From positions 9,982,001 through 10,046,000 of the forward strand of contig JAKZAN010000007.1 in NCBI GenBank assembly GCA_023053545.1: a DNA stretch of 64,000 bases. The letters run 5' to 3'. The stretch's first letter is position 1; each line of letters begins with the position of its first letter. Below are positions 34,736 through 45,306 of this stretch, one piece after another. The position numbers and the translations under genes are program-made. The notes under the pieces were generated by a model, which worked only from the letters and a program-made list of their open reading frames with translations, was not told where the DNA came from and did no database searches. The DNA comes from Lepidurus packardi. Lineage: Eukaryota > Arthropoda > Branchiopoda > Notostraca > Triopsidae.

Positions 34736-35571
34736 GACTGGTGCAACGGGATATATTCAGAAATGCTTCAGAAAGAATGGGATACTTTTGCTTTCAATAT
34801 GATATTCTATGCACCCAAATAGGAAGTTTGTAAGGTTTTTAGTGATTTTTAGCGAGCAATACATGATGCGTATCCGTATTTGAGCAAGTTTAGTGATTTG
34901 CAGTAATTTTTTATGGCTTGACAAGAAAAGAAAGATATAATGTGCGTGTTTGCCCAGATCATGGAACAGCCTAAGACAATTGTAGATCTGACCTACAATA
35001 GAAACTCTTTACACCAAAAATACAAATAATTTCAGTCAAATAGGAAGAAAATGAAAAACTTAAACTTCAGCAGAAATATAATATCTGTGCTGTGCGTCAA
35101 CTTAACGGCTTCCACGGAGACTAGAGAGGAAATACAAAAGACTTAGGCTATAGCTATAGGAAAGGTAAGGAGTAGAATGAAACTACAAATTGTAAAGATT
35201 ATCGGGTACATAAATGGGCGTGGTCGTGCAACGTTGGGATTATAAACTATACTCTAACGATTATCGGTTAGAAGATGGGACTATCAAACGTCTAGGCGAA
35301 TTTTAGGGTGAAACGACAAATTCCTGTAATACCGATCCACTGGGCAGAGAAATTTAGATACCTTGATCGTCTATAGTCGATTTTTATGATCTCTTAGCCA
35401 ACCTTGGGGCTTATACCTTTTGTATCCCAGTGTTCCAAGTTCTCGCATTTCGACAAGACATGGCTTTCATAATTCGTAAACTGACTCTCTTACATATGTT
35501 GTGCGTTTACATCGAACGTAAGTATCTCTGCAAGCTATAACATACAAGCAAGACTTAGCGTCTGTTTTTCA
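34685..35571. repeat. B-type block duplication, leader of gene 15
   Basis: Partner of 21180-22085. Similarity continues through gene 15 and past it to about 36780, equivalent to 22718-23280 downstream of gene 5. Confidence 0.8.
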
Positions 35572-36212
35572 GTGTCTTCAACACAGTTGAGTATTTCGCA
35601 GTTCAAGTGCGTTACTGTCTCCGGCCGCACTCCAGGAATAGCTAGCATAATCCCGATGGGAGCTACTAACTTGGCTTCTCGGGTTCCGACAGCAATTGGC
35701 ATTTCTGCAATACAGTGTGCATCACTGTGTGTCCAAACACCACGAAATGCTTGTCAGTCCTATTCGTACAACCCAGACACCAAGTACTGTTACACTCGTA
35801 ACATCACCCTGAGTTACAATGGGTCTCTGTGTGGAGCTCCTGTTGACCTAGCTCGCTATAAATGCCAACGATCTGGGGACACATTCATTGCGTATGGTGG
35901 TACGAAGCCTTTGTATAGAGTTTCTTTTTATAAAAATTAACAGGATTATCTTTGGATTGTATAGGCCAAGATCGAAGCATGATGGAGTGCATTTGTGGGG
36001 CCGACGCCGACAAATGGCTTGAAAAGTCAGCAACGCTCTACAATTGCATCGAAATGTGCAACAACACATATCCTTGTGCGATTGAATCTGTATCGCTCAC
36101 CGTTCCTTGTAGAATTTGTAAAGGTTCAGTAGGTTCTTGTAACAATTTTCCGATACTTGTTGCTTCGGAAAAACGCCGCCTAGTTTGTATGCCCATTCCG
36201 GCGCAATTATAA
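35460..36212 (+). CDS. Array gene 15: secreted two-domain cysteine-rich protein (B subtype)
   Basis: Exons 35460-35517, 35573-35899 and 35965-36212; 210 residues. Signal peptide MAFIIRKLTLLHMLCVYIE. Exon 2 has CVTVSGRTPGIAS and CASLCVQTPRNACQSY; the YCFTR word reads YCYTR. Intron 2 is 65 bp with an in-frame TAA near its 5' half. Exon 3 keeps EMCNNTYPCAI and PCRICKGSVGSC and ends CMPIPAQL, extended by two residues because the GCG TAA end of gene 5 reads GCG CAA here. CAGTGTTCC at 35428. Confidence 0.86.
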
Positions 36213-36991
36213 TATAGGCAATTACATGTGCGTTTAATATAGATACGAAATACCACAGTATCTACATGGTGTGTTCTTATGAAGTACGCTTGTTCAGTAA
36301 AAATACATAAGCTTCTGTACATACAAATAAACAGGCATGCCTTATTCTAATGATTTTTTTGTAGCTTGGTTTTCCATCCGGTTAAGTTTTGAGCGAAAAG
36401 CGAACTTTAATCTTAAAAATAAGATCACGATGGATGGAACACTTTTTTCACGTCGTCTCCGTGTATCACCTTACAATTTTCCTCAGTCCTTCACTCAAAT
36501 CTATCTTCACCCAAATCAAATCTGGACCGTCCTTCGAATCAAGCGCATTGGGAATGGAGCAACGTATTGGGAAACGAGATTCCCTTTTCGGAATAGTTTT
36601 AGCATATGCAAGGTCTTTGGTTGGACTACGTTCCTATTTTGGGTGTCGAATGCTGAAGTAAAACTAATAGAACTTAAAGATTGATAAGCTTAAAGCCGAT
36701 ATCCAGTTGCGCTTTGACAGCTAGTGAATTATTAACATTTTGTCCCAAATAACGATAATCACTAGCTGCGGTTGTCGCTAGTTGGAACATAATGTTTAGC
36801 GATCATTTGACCTATCTGTTGAGGTGGCAATGCGTTTAAACTTTAGAGTGGAGATAGTCTTATATTGAAAATCAATTGTTACGTAAAAACTTGGTCCCTA
36901 GGTACTTTGCTTGCTAATGCGTCATCCAGTTGCCGGTTGCTTTGTCGAAGCAAAGGTTTAGATCAGATCAGTGTTCCAGGGAGTGTAAGAT

Positions 36992-37049
36992 ATGGCTGAC
37001 AGTATGTTTAAACTGATTGCCCTACAAGGTTTGGACATGTACATCGCAG
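36992..37049 (+). pseudogene. Orphan signal-peptide exon
   Basis: An A-type exon 1 (MADSMFKL...) with its leader, including the GAGGTGGCAATGC block at 36821 and GATCAGTGTTCCAGG at about 36968. The donor GT after GCAG is GC (GCAGGCACGT), and no exon 2 follows before the next complete gene leader at 37.2 kb. Confidence 0.75.
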
Positions 37050-37546
37050 GCACGTACATTTAATTTTATATTTAAGTAGTAATAGCAAGATCAAGCGCAG
37101 CAATTTCAAAGTATTGATAAAAACCAAAACCAAAAATAAAAGCTGTTTATACAATCAAAACAAGGAGAAATATAACGTACTAGGAAAATCGAGTAACGAG
37201 ACTTCCATTCGGTAGGATTTTACCCCCTACAAGGCCACTGACTGGACTGCGGTCGTTTTATGGGGTCGAACACTTATAAAGTAAAAGCGATATACCTTTA
37301 GCCGGTATTCCCTTATGTTTTACGAGCAAGTACAAATTAGTAGCATTCTGTCCCAAATAATGGCAATGGATAGCTGCCGTTATCGCTTTTTCGACAGAAT
37401 GTTTAGTGATCGGCTGACCTTTTGCATGAGGTGGCAATGCTTTCGAACATTCAAGCAGACATATCAGTTCCGTCGTCCGGGTTGCCAGTTCCTTTATTCC
37501 TGTTTAGACCTGATCAGTGTTCCCGGTAGTATCGACTTGAGAAGAT

Positions 37547-38293
37547 ATGGCTGGCCGGGCGTTTAAACTGTGTGTCTTACAAGCTTTATACATGGACATC
37601 GCAGGTAATTCACTTTTGCACTAAATCGTAACGGCAATGGTCTCCTTCTAGTTTCGTCGTTGGAGTCAAGTATATCACATTTTAAAGGTATTGACTCTCC
37701 TGGTCGTACACCGGGACTTCTTGATGTTATTCTGAGATCTGGACCCTTGATTAACTCGACTCCAACAGCAATAGGCATCTCTGCCGTACAATGTGCATCA
37801 CTATGCATGCGATATACAGCTTGCCAGTCATACTCATATAACCCGGTCACCCAATATTGCTTTACGCGTAATGTCACGCTGCAACATCAGGGGATTTTAT
37901 ACGGTACTCCCGTTAATGAGTCTCAACAAAAATGCCAACGATCTGGCGACACATTCGTTGCGTATGGTGGTACATGAGATTTTTAAAGTTTAAGAAGTTA
38001 GCTTCAGCTAGAAAATAAAATGATTTCTTTCTGTTTGAACAGGTAAAGATAAAACCATGCTGGAATGCATTTGTGGCGCATTTCATAATTATGCATGGGG
38101 GGATAGTAATTCTTTGGGTTATTCGCGCTACGATTGCAGTGACAGGTGCAAGAACTGGAATCCTTGTGCGGTTTTCATAGGTGCAGCTGACGCGTGCGAT
38201 ATTTGTAATGCAACGGTAAGCGCTTGTAATAGCAGTACACCAATTGTGCACAATAATCCAAAACGATTGATTTGCATGCCCATTCCCGCTTAA
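37547..38293 (+). CDS. Array gene 16: secreted two-domain cysteine-rich protein (A subtype)
   Basis: Exons 37547-37604, 37652-37969 and 38043-38293; 208 residues. Signal peptide MAGRAFKLCVLQALYMDIA has an Asp near its end. Exon 2 lacks two family cysteines: the first one (FKC reads FKG) and LCG (reads LYG, as in gene 6). Exon 3 is intact (FHNYAWGDSNSLGYSRYDC, VSAC, ICMPIPA). CAGTGTTCC at 37515 and upstream block at 37399-37440. The frame is open, but loss of two cysteines in one domain suggests weakened constraint; the two may have been partners in one disulfide, which is inference. Confidence 0.82.
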
Positions 38294-38439
38294 CTATAAC
38301 CTGTAACTTCGTATCGGATTATAAAAAGAAGTAACCATGTTCTATTTCAATAAACCGTTCTTGAAGTTTTGTGTGTTTTGAAAGTGCTCTAGAAATACAC
38401 AAACAATAATTCAAAATTGAATTACTATAAGAGGGTACT

Positions 38440-38530
38440 TTAGCCGACTTGAATAGTGAATACGGGATTCCGATGCGGTATTCCCGTTCCTAAATCTCAA
38501 GAAAACTTCAACTGATCTGGTGGTACATGA
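38440..38530 (+). pseudogene. Exon 2 remnant
   Basis: Short decayed stretch with GCGGTATTCCCGTTC and GATCTGGTGGTACATGAGAT, equivalent to the CGIPV and SGD parts of A-type exon 2. A second, weaker one lies near 38760-38845. Confidence 0.5.
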
Positions 38531-38542
38531 GATCTTAACAAC

Positions 38543-38598
38543 ACCTCTATAACCATCTATATAACCTCTATAACCTCTAACCTATAACCTCTATAACC
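38543..38598. repeat. AACCTCTAT tandem repeat
   Basis: Five to six imperfect copies of an AACCTCTAT/ATAACCTCT unit. Confidence 0.8.
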
Positions 38599-39466
38599 GG
38601 AGAACCACTTAGGACTTCTTGACCAGACTCCCTGCAATGTTTCTTACAGCTTTTCTTTCAGTTTTAAAAACGTTCCAGCGATACATAATCTTATCATCCA
38701 ATTTAAATTCCTACAAACGGTACTCCTTACCTACTTCGCTAATGAAAATTGGGTTTCGTTGAGACGCTACCGTTCGTAAAGCTCAAGAAAAAGTCCAAGG
38801 ATCTGACGATACATTAATGGTATATCGTGGAGTTACACGAGAATTTTCAAAGTTTTGAAAAGCTAGGTACATCAACTAAGGTCACTAAAATCCAGTATAT
38901 AGTTTGCCTGCTCGTTGCCTCTTAATTGTAAGGTCAACTTCATCATTACTTCATTATTACCTTTCTTAAGTTTTCTATTATTCACGTAACGCTGTTTTTG
39001 AAACCACGAAATGCCTCTAATTCTATATTTCTAAGAATATCGTTAAATGAAAAATTACTGGAAGAATTCTAGGAGTTCTAATAAAACCAAATTTTGACAT
39101 TCCAACATGTTATTTATTACTATTGTTAGACACGTGAGCATAAAGAATAACCTAGAATTCTTGAAAAGAAATTACCTTTCCTTATCATGTTGGCCATGGT
39201 GACGCGCCTTTGCTTGTTTAGTAGCAGGTATTCGAGGAAGAAAATTTCATGCAACAAGAGTAAAAAAAATAAAACAGTCAACCTACCAAGATGCTACTCA
39301 ACTGCCTGTAGGTCTAACTAGGCAAAAGGACATTTACCTGGATATTCTTGTAATAAAACCTGTGAGCCGGTTAATGTCCTCAAAATGCGTCATGTTCGTT
39401 CATTTCTTTGTCACAGAAATAACAGGGACCAGAACAGTGTTCCAAGTCGACTTCCTAAGAAAAGAC

Positions 39467-40224
39467 ATGGCTCTGATGATACTTAAACTGGTACTCTTGG
39501 TACAAGTTCTATACACTTATGTTACAGGTGAGTTCTTTAATTACTTTACAGTCTAACTATATTCAACAAACACCGTTTGCTTCTTAGTGTCTTCTACACT
39601 GTCAAGCTTTTCGCAGTTTAAGTGTATTAACTCTCCCGGTCGTGTACCGGGAATTCTTGATATTATTCTGCAAGATGGACCGTTGGTTCCGTTGATTCCA
39701 ACAGCAGTGGGAATCTCGGCCTTTCAATGCGCATCATTGTGTGTTCAGGCGAAATTTAACCCTTGCCTATCTTACTCATATGATTCGGTCACCCGACATT
39801 GCTTTACACGTAATATCACACTATATCAAACTGGGATCCTCTGCGGTATTCCTGTTGACCAGTCTCGAGACAAATGCCAAACAACCGGCGAAACATTCAT
39901 CGCATACGGTGGTGCGTACGATTGTTTCGTTTTAAAATGCTAATCAAAATTAAGCTGACGCAGTCTCGTCCGAATCAAATAGGTACAAATAAAACCATGA
40001 TGGAATGCATTTCTGGGAAACGTAATGGCAATTGGAAACAAGTATCTGGCTATCCCTTGCCATATGATTGCATAAATGCGTGTAAGAATTCGTATCCCTG
40101 CTCGTTTGCCATAGAAGGAACAGATTACTGTCATTTTTGTAATGATACAATAAGCACCTGTTCCCTTAGAGTAGACTCTGTCGGTAAAGAAAACGCTCTG
40201 ATTTGCATTCCCATTCCCCCTTGA
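39467..40224 (+). CDS. Array gene 17: secreted two-domain cysteine-rich protein (C subtype)
   Basis: Exons 39467-39527, 39588-39911 and 39983-40224; 208 residues. Close sister of gene 13, with a nearly identical leader, introns and signal peptide (MALMILKLVLLVQVLYTYVT). Exon 2 has NPCLSYSYDS, losing the Q-S of CQSY but keeping Cys. Exon 3 starts MMECISG, so the second Cys of the invariant CIC word is Ser, and it ends ICIPIPP. CAGTGTTCC at 39435. Confidence 0.84.
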
Positions 40225-41379
40225 TTACGATATCGACTTGGTCTATATCTGGCTAAATTCCACGTTTTAATTCACAACTAAAAACTTTCAAGTTTTGAGT
40301 GTATCAAAAGTGTTCCAACAATGCACAATTCCTTTTGTCCAGACAGACAGCTTGGATTCCTAGAAACTACCTTCACCCGATTTCGATTATAGACAACTGA
40401 GCTAAAACCACACAGAAATTACCTGAAAATATTCGTGGATTTTGCAAATAAATGAAAAGCTTTTCACTTACACATACCAAATCGACTTTCTAACTATTTT
40501 CAAAGAAAAGAGGGGTTTTGCCTCCAACAGTGTACGTTATCATTATTATCATTATTTCAAACAGAACTATTCCAAACAAAACAGAACTTTTATAATAAAG
40601 ATAACCGAAGTATGCACTATGGAGCTTTTTTATTTCCTGCAAAGTACCACATCGCAGGTATGGAAGAAATATTCACAATAAAGCTTGGTAACCGATTAAA
40701 AGAGCACTTTCTCTCAGATATGAAATGGTTTTATTAAGCTTTTATTTTACTGTGCTCTTCAACATGACTTTGCTCTACTTTGCTTCACCAAACAGGAATA
40801 TTACTTCTTTGGAAATAGACGAAATTATTACATCTTTCACTGTGTGTTACTATTAATTTCAAGGAAATAAAGTTGACCTGAACTTCCCAGCCCTGTTTGA
40901 CATTTATTGTTGACCTGCCGGTACTTCGCTGTCTAAAGAATTTTGATAACTTGGGAGTCACGTGCAAGTGATACGGGGTCATAACTATATGGTAGGTGGA
41001 AACCTTAATTCATACTTGGTGTGAGCAATCTTAACGATGTCGAAGGACTCTTAACGATGTCGAAGCTCGATAGAACCTGGAATAATTTGTAATAAACCTT
41101 TACGGTATTGAACATCCCCTTCACATCCCTACTGACGCATTCTGATTACGCAATTCTCTAGTATAGCAGGTACCGTATCTGCTCAATAGTGCGTGCCATA
41201 GTAGTCCCCTTAACTTTGTCAAAAACAGACAGGGCTAACGAAACGTACGGAATTCTGTTGCGAGCTTTCTCTTTCCTATTTCTCAGTAAGTTAATCCTAT
41301 GTTAGTAATACAAAGCAAATAACCCTTAAAAATTGTAGTGTCGACTCCGTACTCAAATATCTTATATTTTCAATGTATA

Positions 41380-41500
41380 AACAATACCGATCGTACCTCC
41401 GGAATTCCTGATGTTAAGTAATCGACTAATCTTTCCAAGAGGGCTTGTTTCCTAATCGCATAGACATAAGTCAAAACTTGTATCCTTGTGCGGCTATCAT
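41380..41500 (+). pseudogene. Array gene remnant
   Basis: ACCGATCGTACCTCCGGAATTC and CTTGTATCCTTGTGCGGC correspond to the GRTSGI part of exon 2 and the YPCAV part of exon 3, now only about 90 bp apart and out of frame. Confidence 0.6.
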
Positions 41501-41511
41501 CTTATATCATA

Positions 41512-41562
41512 TTATCTTTTATCATATTATCTTTTATCATATTATCTTATATCCTTGGCAGC
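41512..41562. repeat. ATCATATTATCTTTT tandem repeat
   Basis: Three to four copies of a 15 bp AT-rich unit. Confidence 0.8.
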
Positions 41563-42189
41563 TATCAGTCCCATAGCTGACGGATATGACGCGTAAATCT
41601 GCGCGTACTACAAAAACAATTCAAGCTTTTGCACTTCTACATCGTCCATATTTGGCAGTGTAGGGAAATCAAATCTACTTGCATGCCACTTTCAGGGAGT
41701 CCTACCTTGGCGGTCTAATGAACGCCTAAATGTTTAGTCTCTGTATCGCAGCACTGTACTCAGGTACAGGAGTGGATTGGATTGAAGTTTGCGTCAATAC
41801 AATCAACGGAGTTTGCGAATGGAACTTCTTTATATGGTCCAATCCCAGTCCTTTGTATCCTGTACATTACCTCTGTCAACAATGCGTTTACTTCCCCTTT
41901 CAAATAAATGATGATAAATGTACTGATGTACAGTACAGTCCTATGGAGGTAAACGCTTCACAACGCACTTGGAATGCGTCATAGCATGCTCTAATCTTTG
42001 TCAATGAATAGAAGGACCTTTATTTTTCCAAAACGCAAGGCTTTCGCAAAAACGATAACAAACATCAACGCCATCTGTGGTTGTTTCGCATCAACTAGCT
42101 AAGGTATACGGGAGCCTTAACTAGGCCCTCACATGCCCTAAAAGTTGGCAGAACTCCAAGCTTACTATTTCTAGTGCATTTTATGGTCC

Positions 42190-42400
42190 TTCTGGACCAC
42201 ATTTCGAGTGCTATAAAGCGTTTTGTCAATACAAGGTACCCGCCCAATTCACCGTGTCAAAATGATGTACGACTACTTCGGCTTCTGGCACAGGACATGC
42301 ACAGGGTCATAACTGTCGTACGATGTTCCAACCTTCGTTCCTACTTGTACGATCGAATCCGGTGATGAGGCGTACGTAAGGCTTTAATGAACATTGGATC
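42190..42400. repeat. Direct repeat flanking gene 18, left copy
   Basis: Shares TACCCGCCCA, ACTACTTCGGCTTCTG, CACAGGGTCATAAC and CCGGTGATGAGGCGTACG with 44178-44398. Confidence 0.8.
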
Positions 42401-42714
42401 TTTTTTACGAGCATGTAACATGACTGGAATTCTTGACAAAACCCTTCCTTTTCCCTTCGTATGTTGACTCCCATACAGCACAGCACAATCAGCCGGAAGC
42501 GATTTGTCTTTATCCCGATAGCTATCGATCCGAAACAATACCACTCACTAGTCTAAAGCACAAGCTAGGGGCAGAAGCGAAAGGTCATTAACTGATATTA
42601 CTGTCTAATAAAAGCAGTAAAGGTCATTGAAATCACGTCACGTTTGTTCTTTCCTTCGCCACAGAAATACTTGGGACCAGAACAGTGTTCCAAGGCGACT
42701 TCCTAAGAAAAGAC

Positions 42715-43467
42715 ATGGCTCACGTAGTTCTTAAACTGGTACTCTTACAAGTTTTGTACACTTATATCAAACGTGAGTCCCTTAATTACTATACGGCCTA
42801 TAACTATGTTACAAATACGGTTTGCTTCTTAGTGTCTTCTACACTGGCAAGTATTTCAAATTATAAATGTACTGATTCTCCTGGTCGTACACCGGGAATT
42901 CTTGATGTTATTCTGACATTTGGACCCTTGATTAACTCGACTCCAACAGCAATAGGCATCTCTGCCGTACAATGTGCATCACTATGCAAGCGATATACAG
43001 ATTGCCAGTCATACTCATATAACCCGATCACGCAATACTGCTTTACGCGTAATATCACGCTGCAACATACAGGGAGTGTATGCGGTACTCCAGTTAACGA
43101 GTCTCAACAACAATGCCAACAATCTGGCGATACGTTCATTGCGTATGGTGGTATATTTAAATGTTTCAGAGTTTGGAGAAGTTAGCTGTAATTTTCATAA
43201 CCCCCTTTTAATATTGTAGGTAGAAATGCAACCATGTTGGAATGCATTTGTGGCGCATTTCATAATTTTAATTGGAATAGAACTTTAGAGGTTTACTCGC
43301 ACTACAATTGCAGTGACAGGTGCGAGAACTGGTATCCTTGTGCGGTTTACATAGGTGCTGGCGGTTATTGCGATATTTGTAATACAACGGTAAGTGGTTG
43401 CGATGGCGGTACACCAACTGGGCACATTAATTCGAAAAAATTGATTTGCATGCCCATTCCCTCTTGA
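42715..43467 (+). CDS. Array gene 18: secreted two-domain cysteine-rich protein (C/A chimera)
   Basis: Exons 42715-42772, 42833-43150 and 43220-43467; 207 residues. Leader and signal peptide (MAHVVLKLVLLQVLYTYIK) are C type, with CAGTGTTCC at 42683 as in genes 13 and 17. Exons 2 and 3 are A type: 318 bp exon 2 with CTDSPGRTPGILDV, CASLCKRYTDCQSYSYNP and SGDTF, then TMLECICG, YSHYNCSDRC and ICMPIPS. The switch lies in or near the start of exon 2, fitting a recombinant gene. Last intact member of the array. Confidence 0.86.
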
Positions 43468-43609
43468 TTATAACGATTGCTCTATTGTGTGTTCTAAAGG
43501 TGTTCGAGCAATACACAATTCGGATTAAATTTATAAGAAGTTCGTATATAAACTTAGCTATCAGAATCACACAGAATTTCTGTGCTATAATCGAGAGAAA
43601 TTAGCTGAA

Positions 43610-43755
43610 AGAAAATTCCGAGCTTCTTAGAATAACCATTTGCAAAAGGTTCGACAGACAACTCCTATAAGCTAAATCTTAAATTGATAACGGATTTACT
43701 GCTCCAAATTTCTTCGTACTTCTTCAAATGTTTAAGTAATCCATAGCACACTCTA
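43610..43755. repeat. Dispersed repeat, copy 3 of 3
   Basis: Shares GCAAAAGGTTCGACAGACAACTCCTATA and TTCTTCGTACTTCTTCAAAT-like blocks with 285-600; shorter on the right. Confidence 0.6.
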
Positions 43756-43918
43756 TGGAATTCTCTTGCGTTGGCAATGATGGCAATGCCTGTTATTTTT
43801 TAAAGACTTGACTTTTTTTTTATCAATTTCCAATTAAAGTAATACTATGAAACATTATGTTTCTCCATCACTGTACAGTACATACATCGGTACGGGAGTG
43901 ATTGGTCAACAGCAATTG

Positions 43919-43946
43919 GTCTATGCAATCATATGATTGCATAGAC
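43919..43946. other. Perfect 28 bp palindrome
   Basis: GTCTATGCAATCAT followed directly by its reverse complement with no loop. It lies 450 bp after gene 18 in otherwise unannotated DNA. Confidence 0.9.
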
Positions 43947-44177
43947 AATTACAAGAATTGTCTCTTGTTCGATGGTGGTACGTACACGATCATGGTTGCT
44001 GACGTTTTAACGAAACGCTAATCGCTTTCGATGGTACACCAGGTATTGCCTCTTTAAGAACTCGCTGTTTGGCACGTCCTAACTAATTCCCAATTAACTG
44101 AACCGTCAAATGCATTTAAGACTTGGCAAAACTACTGACTATTTCACGTTCTACTGCAACCTATTGTTCTTCTCAGG

Positions 44178-44398
44178 TAGATTTCGAGTGTTGACAATTC
44201 AGTGTTGGCATTTCGTCAATACAAAGTACCCGCCCAGTTCACCACGTCAAAAGGATGTACGATTACTTCGGCTTCTGATACCGTACACGCACAGGGTCAT
44301 AACCTTCGTAAGGTGTTACAACCTTCGTTCTTACTTGTACGGTGGAATCCAGGATTATCGGATCCGGTGATGAGGCGTACCTAAGGTTATAATGAGCA
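44178..44398. repeat. Direct repeat flanking gene 18, right copy
   Basis: Diverged copy of 42190-42400 in the same orientation, carrying an extra CAGGATTATCGGAT before the CCGGTGATGAGG word. Confidence 0.8.
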
Positions 44399-45306
44399 CT
44401 ATATATTTTTTACGAGCTTGACATGACTGCTAACTTCCTTTGACACCTGTCTGGCGCTCTAGCCTAGCAGAGCTTGTGAATTAAGGTTAATAACTAGTTA
44501 CACAGCTTAAAAAAAAATTTTGCGACCCAACATAACTTCAACGAGCTCAAATTAAACCGAGCTCAATAAACAGAAATACTAAGTTCATAAGTACACCTTT
44601 TGAATATCAAAGCACTTTGGAAAAGGAAATTACGACTAAGGAAACTTACCTAGTTCTAATGATTCTATCAAGTACTTCTTCCGCCAAGAATTCACTGAAA
44701 CTGCCAAGAAACATTAGCAACACATCTTTGGAAAAATTTTCATTTGGAAAACGAATCGAATGTAGGGTTACATTAGAAAGTTTGATGAAAAACCACTTCT
44801 CCATGCGTATCACCTTTATCTAGCCTGCATAGCAGGGAGTGTGCACACTCCCGCCCTCTACTGTCTTTTCTATAAACTCTCCACATCATCTCAAGCTTCT
44901 CCCAAGCATGTAAGTCTAAGTCAATCCACCATAAGTTAACATGTTATATAATATATGACAAAATAGCTCTGTCCGATTTGTGCTTCTAATTGTTCTTTGA
45001 CATAGGAGGGGGTTTTCAAAAAGGATTTACATAATAAAAAAAGGACCAAGCGAAATTCATTGTGGGATAGATCATAATATATATATATGTATATCACGAG
45101 AGACTAGAATAAACTTTTCATAAAAAATTTTCACACGCTTATTGGGAATGTATCCAGTGATTCACCCTGTAATTGGTGTGGTTGGCCAAAACAAGAAAAC
45201 ATTCCTTTTCATCTTTAGATGCATTTCTTTATGTTTTTAGATTTGTTTGTAGAAAAATTTTCAAAATATTTTTAAACTCTCCAACACGAGATGGCGTTAG
45301 TGTCTT

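Larger units (their letters stand above)
43468..45306. other. Interval between array and cyclase gene
   Basis: No gene seen. Holds a dispersed repeat copy, a 28 bp palindrome, the right copy of the direct repeat that flanks gene 18, an 18 bp palindrome at 44835-44852 (centre GTGCAC) and AT-rich DNA. The cyclase 3' UTR should lie at its right edge. Confidence 0.5.

Noticed and set aside
16058-43467. Array considered as a CRISPR-like or transposon repeat array
   Set aside because: Units are full genes with introns, signal peptides and conserved cysteines, and they differ mainly at codon-sensible positions.
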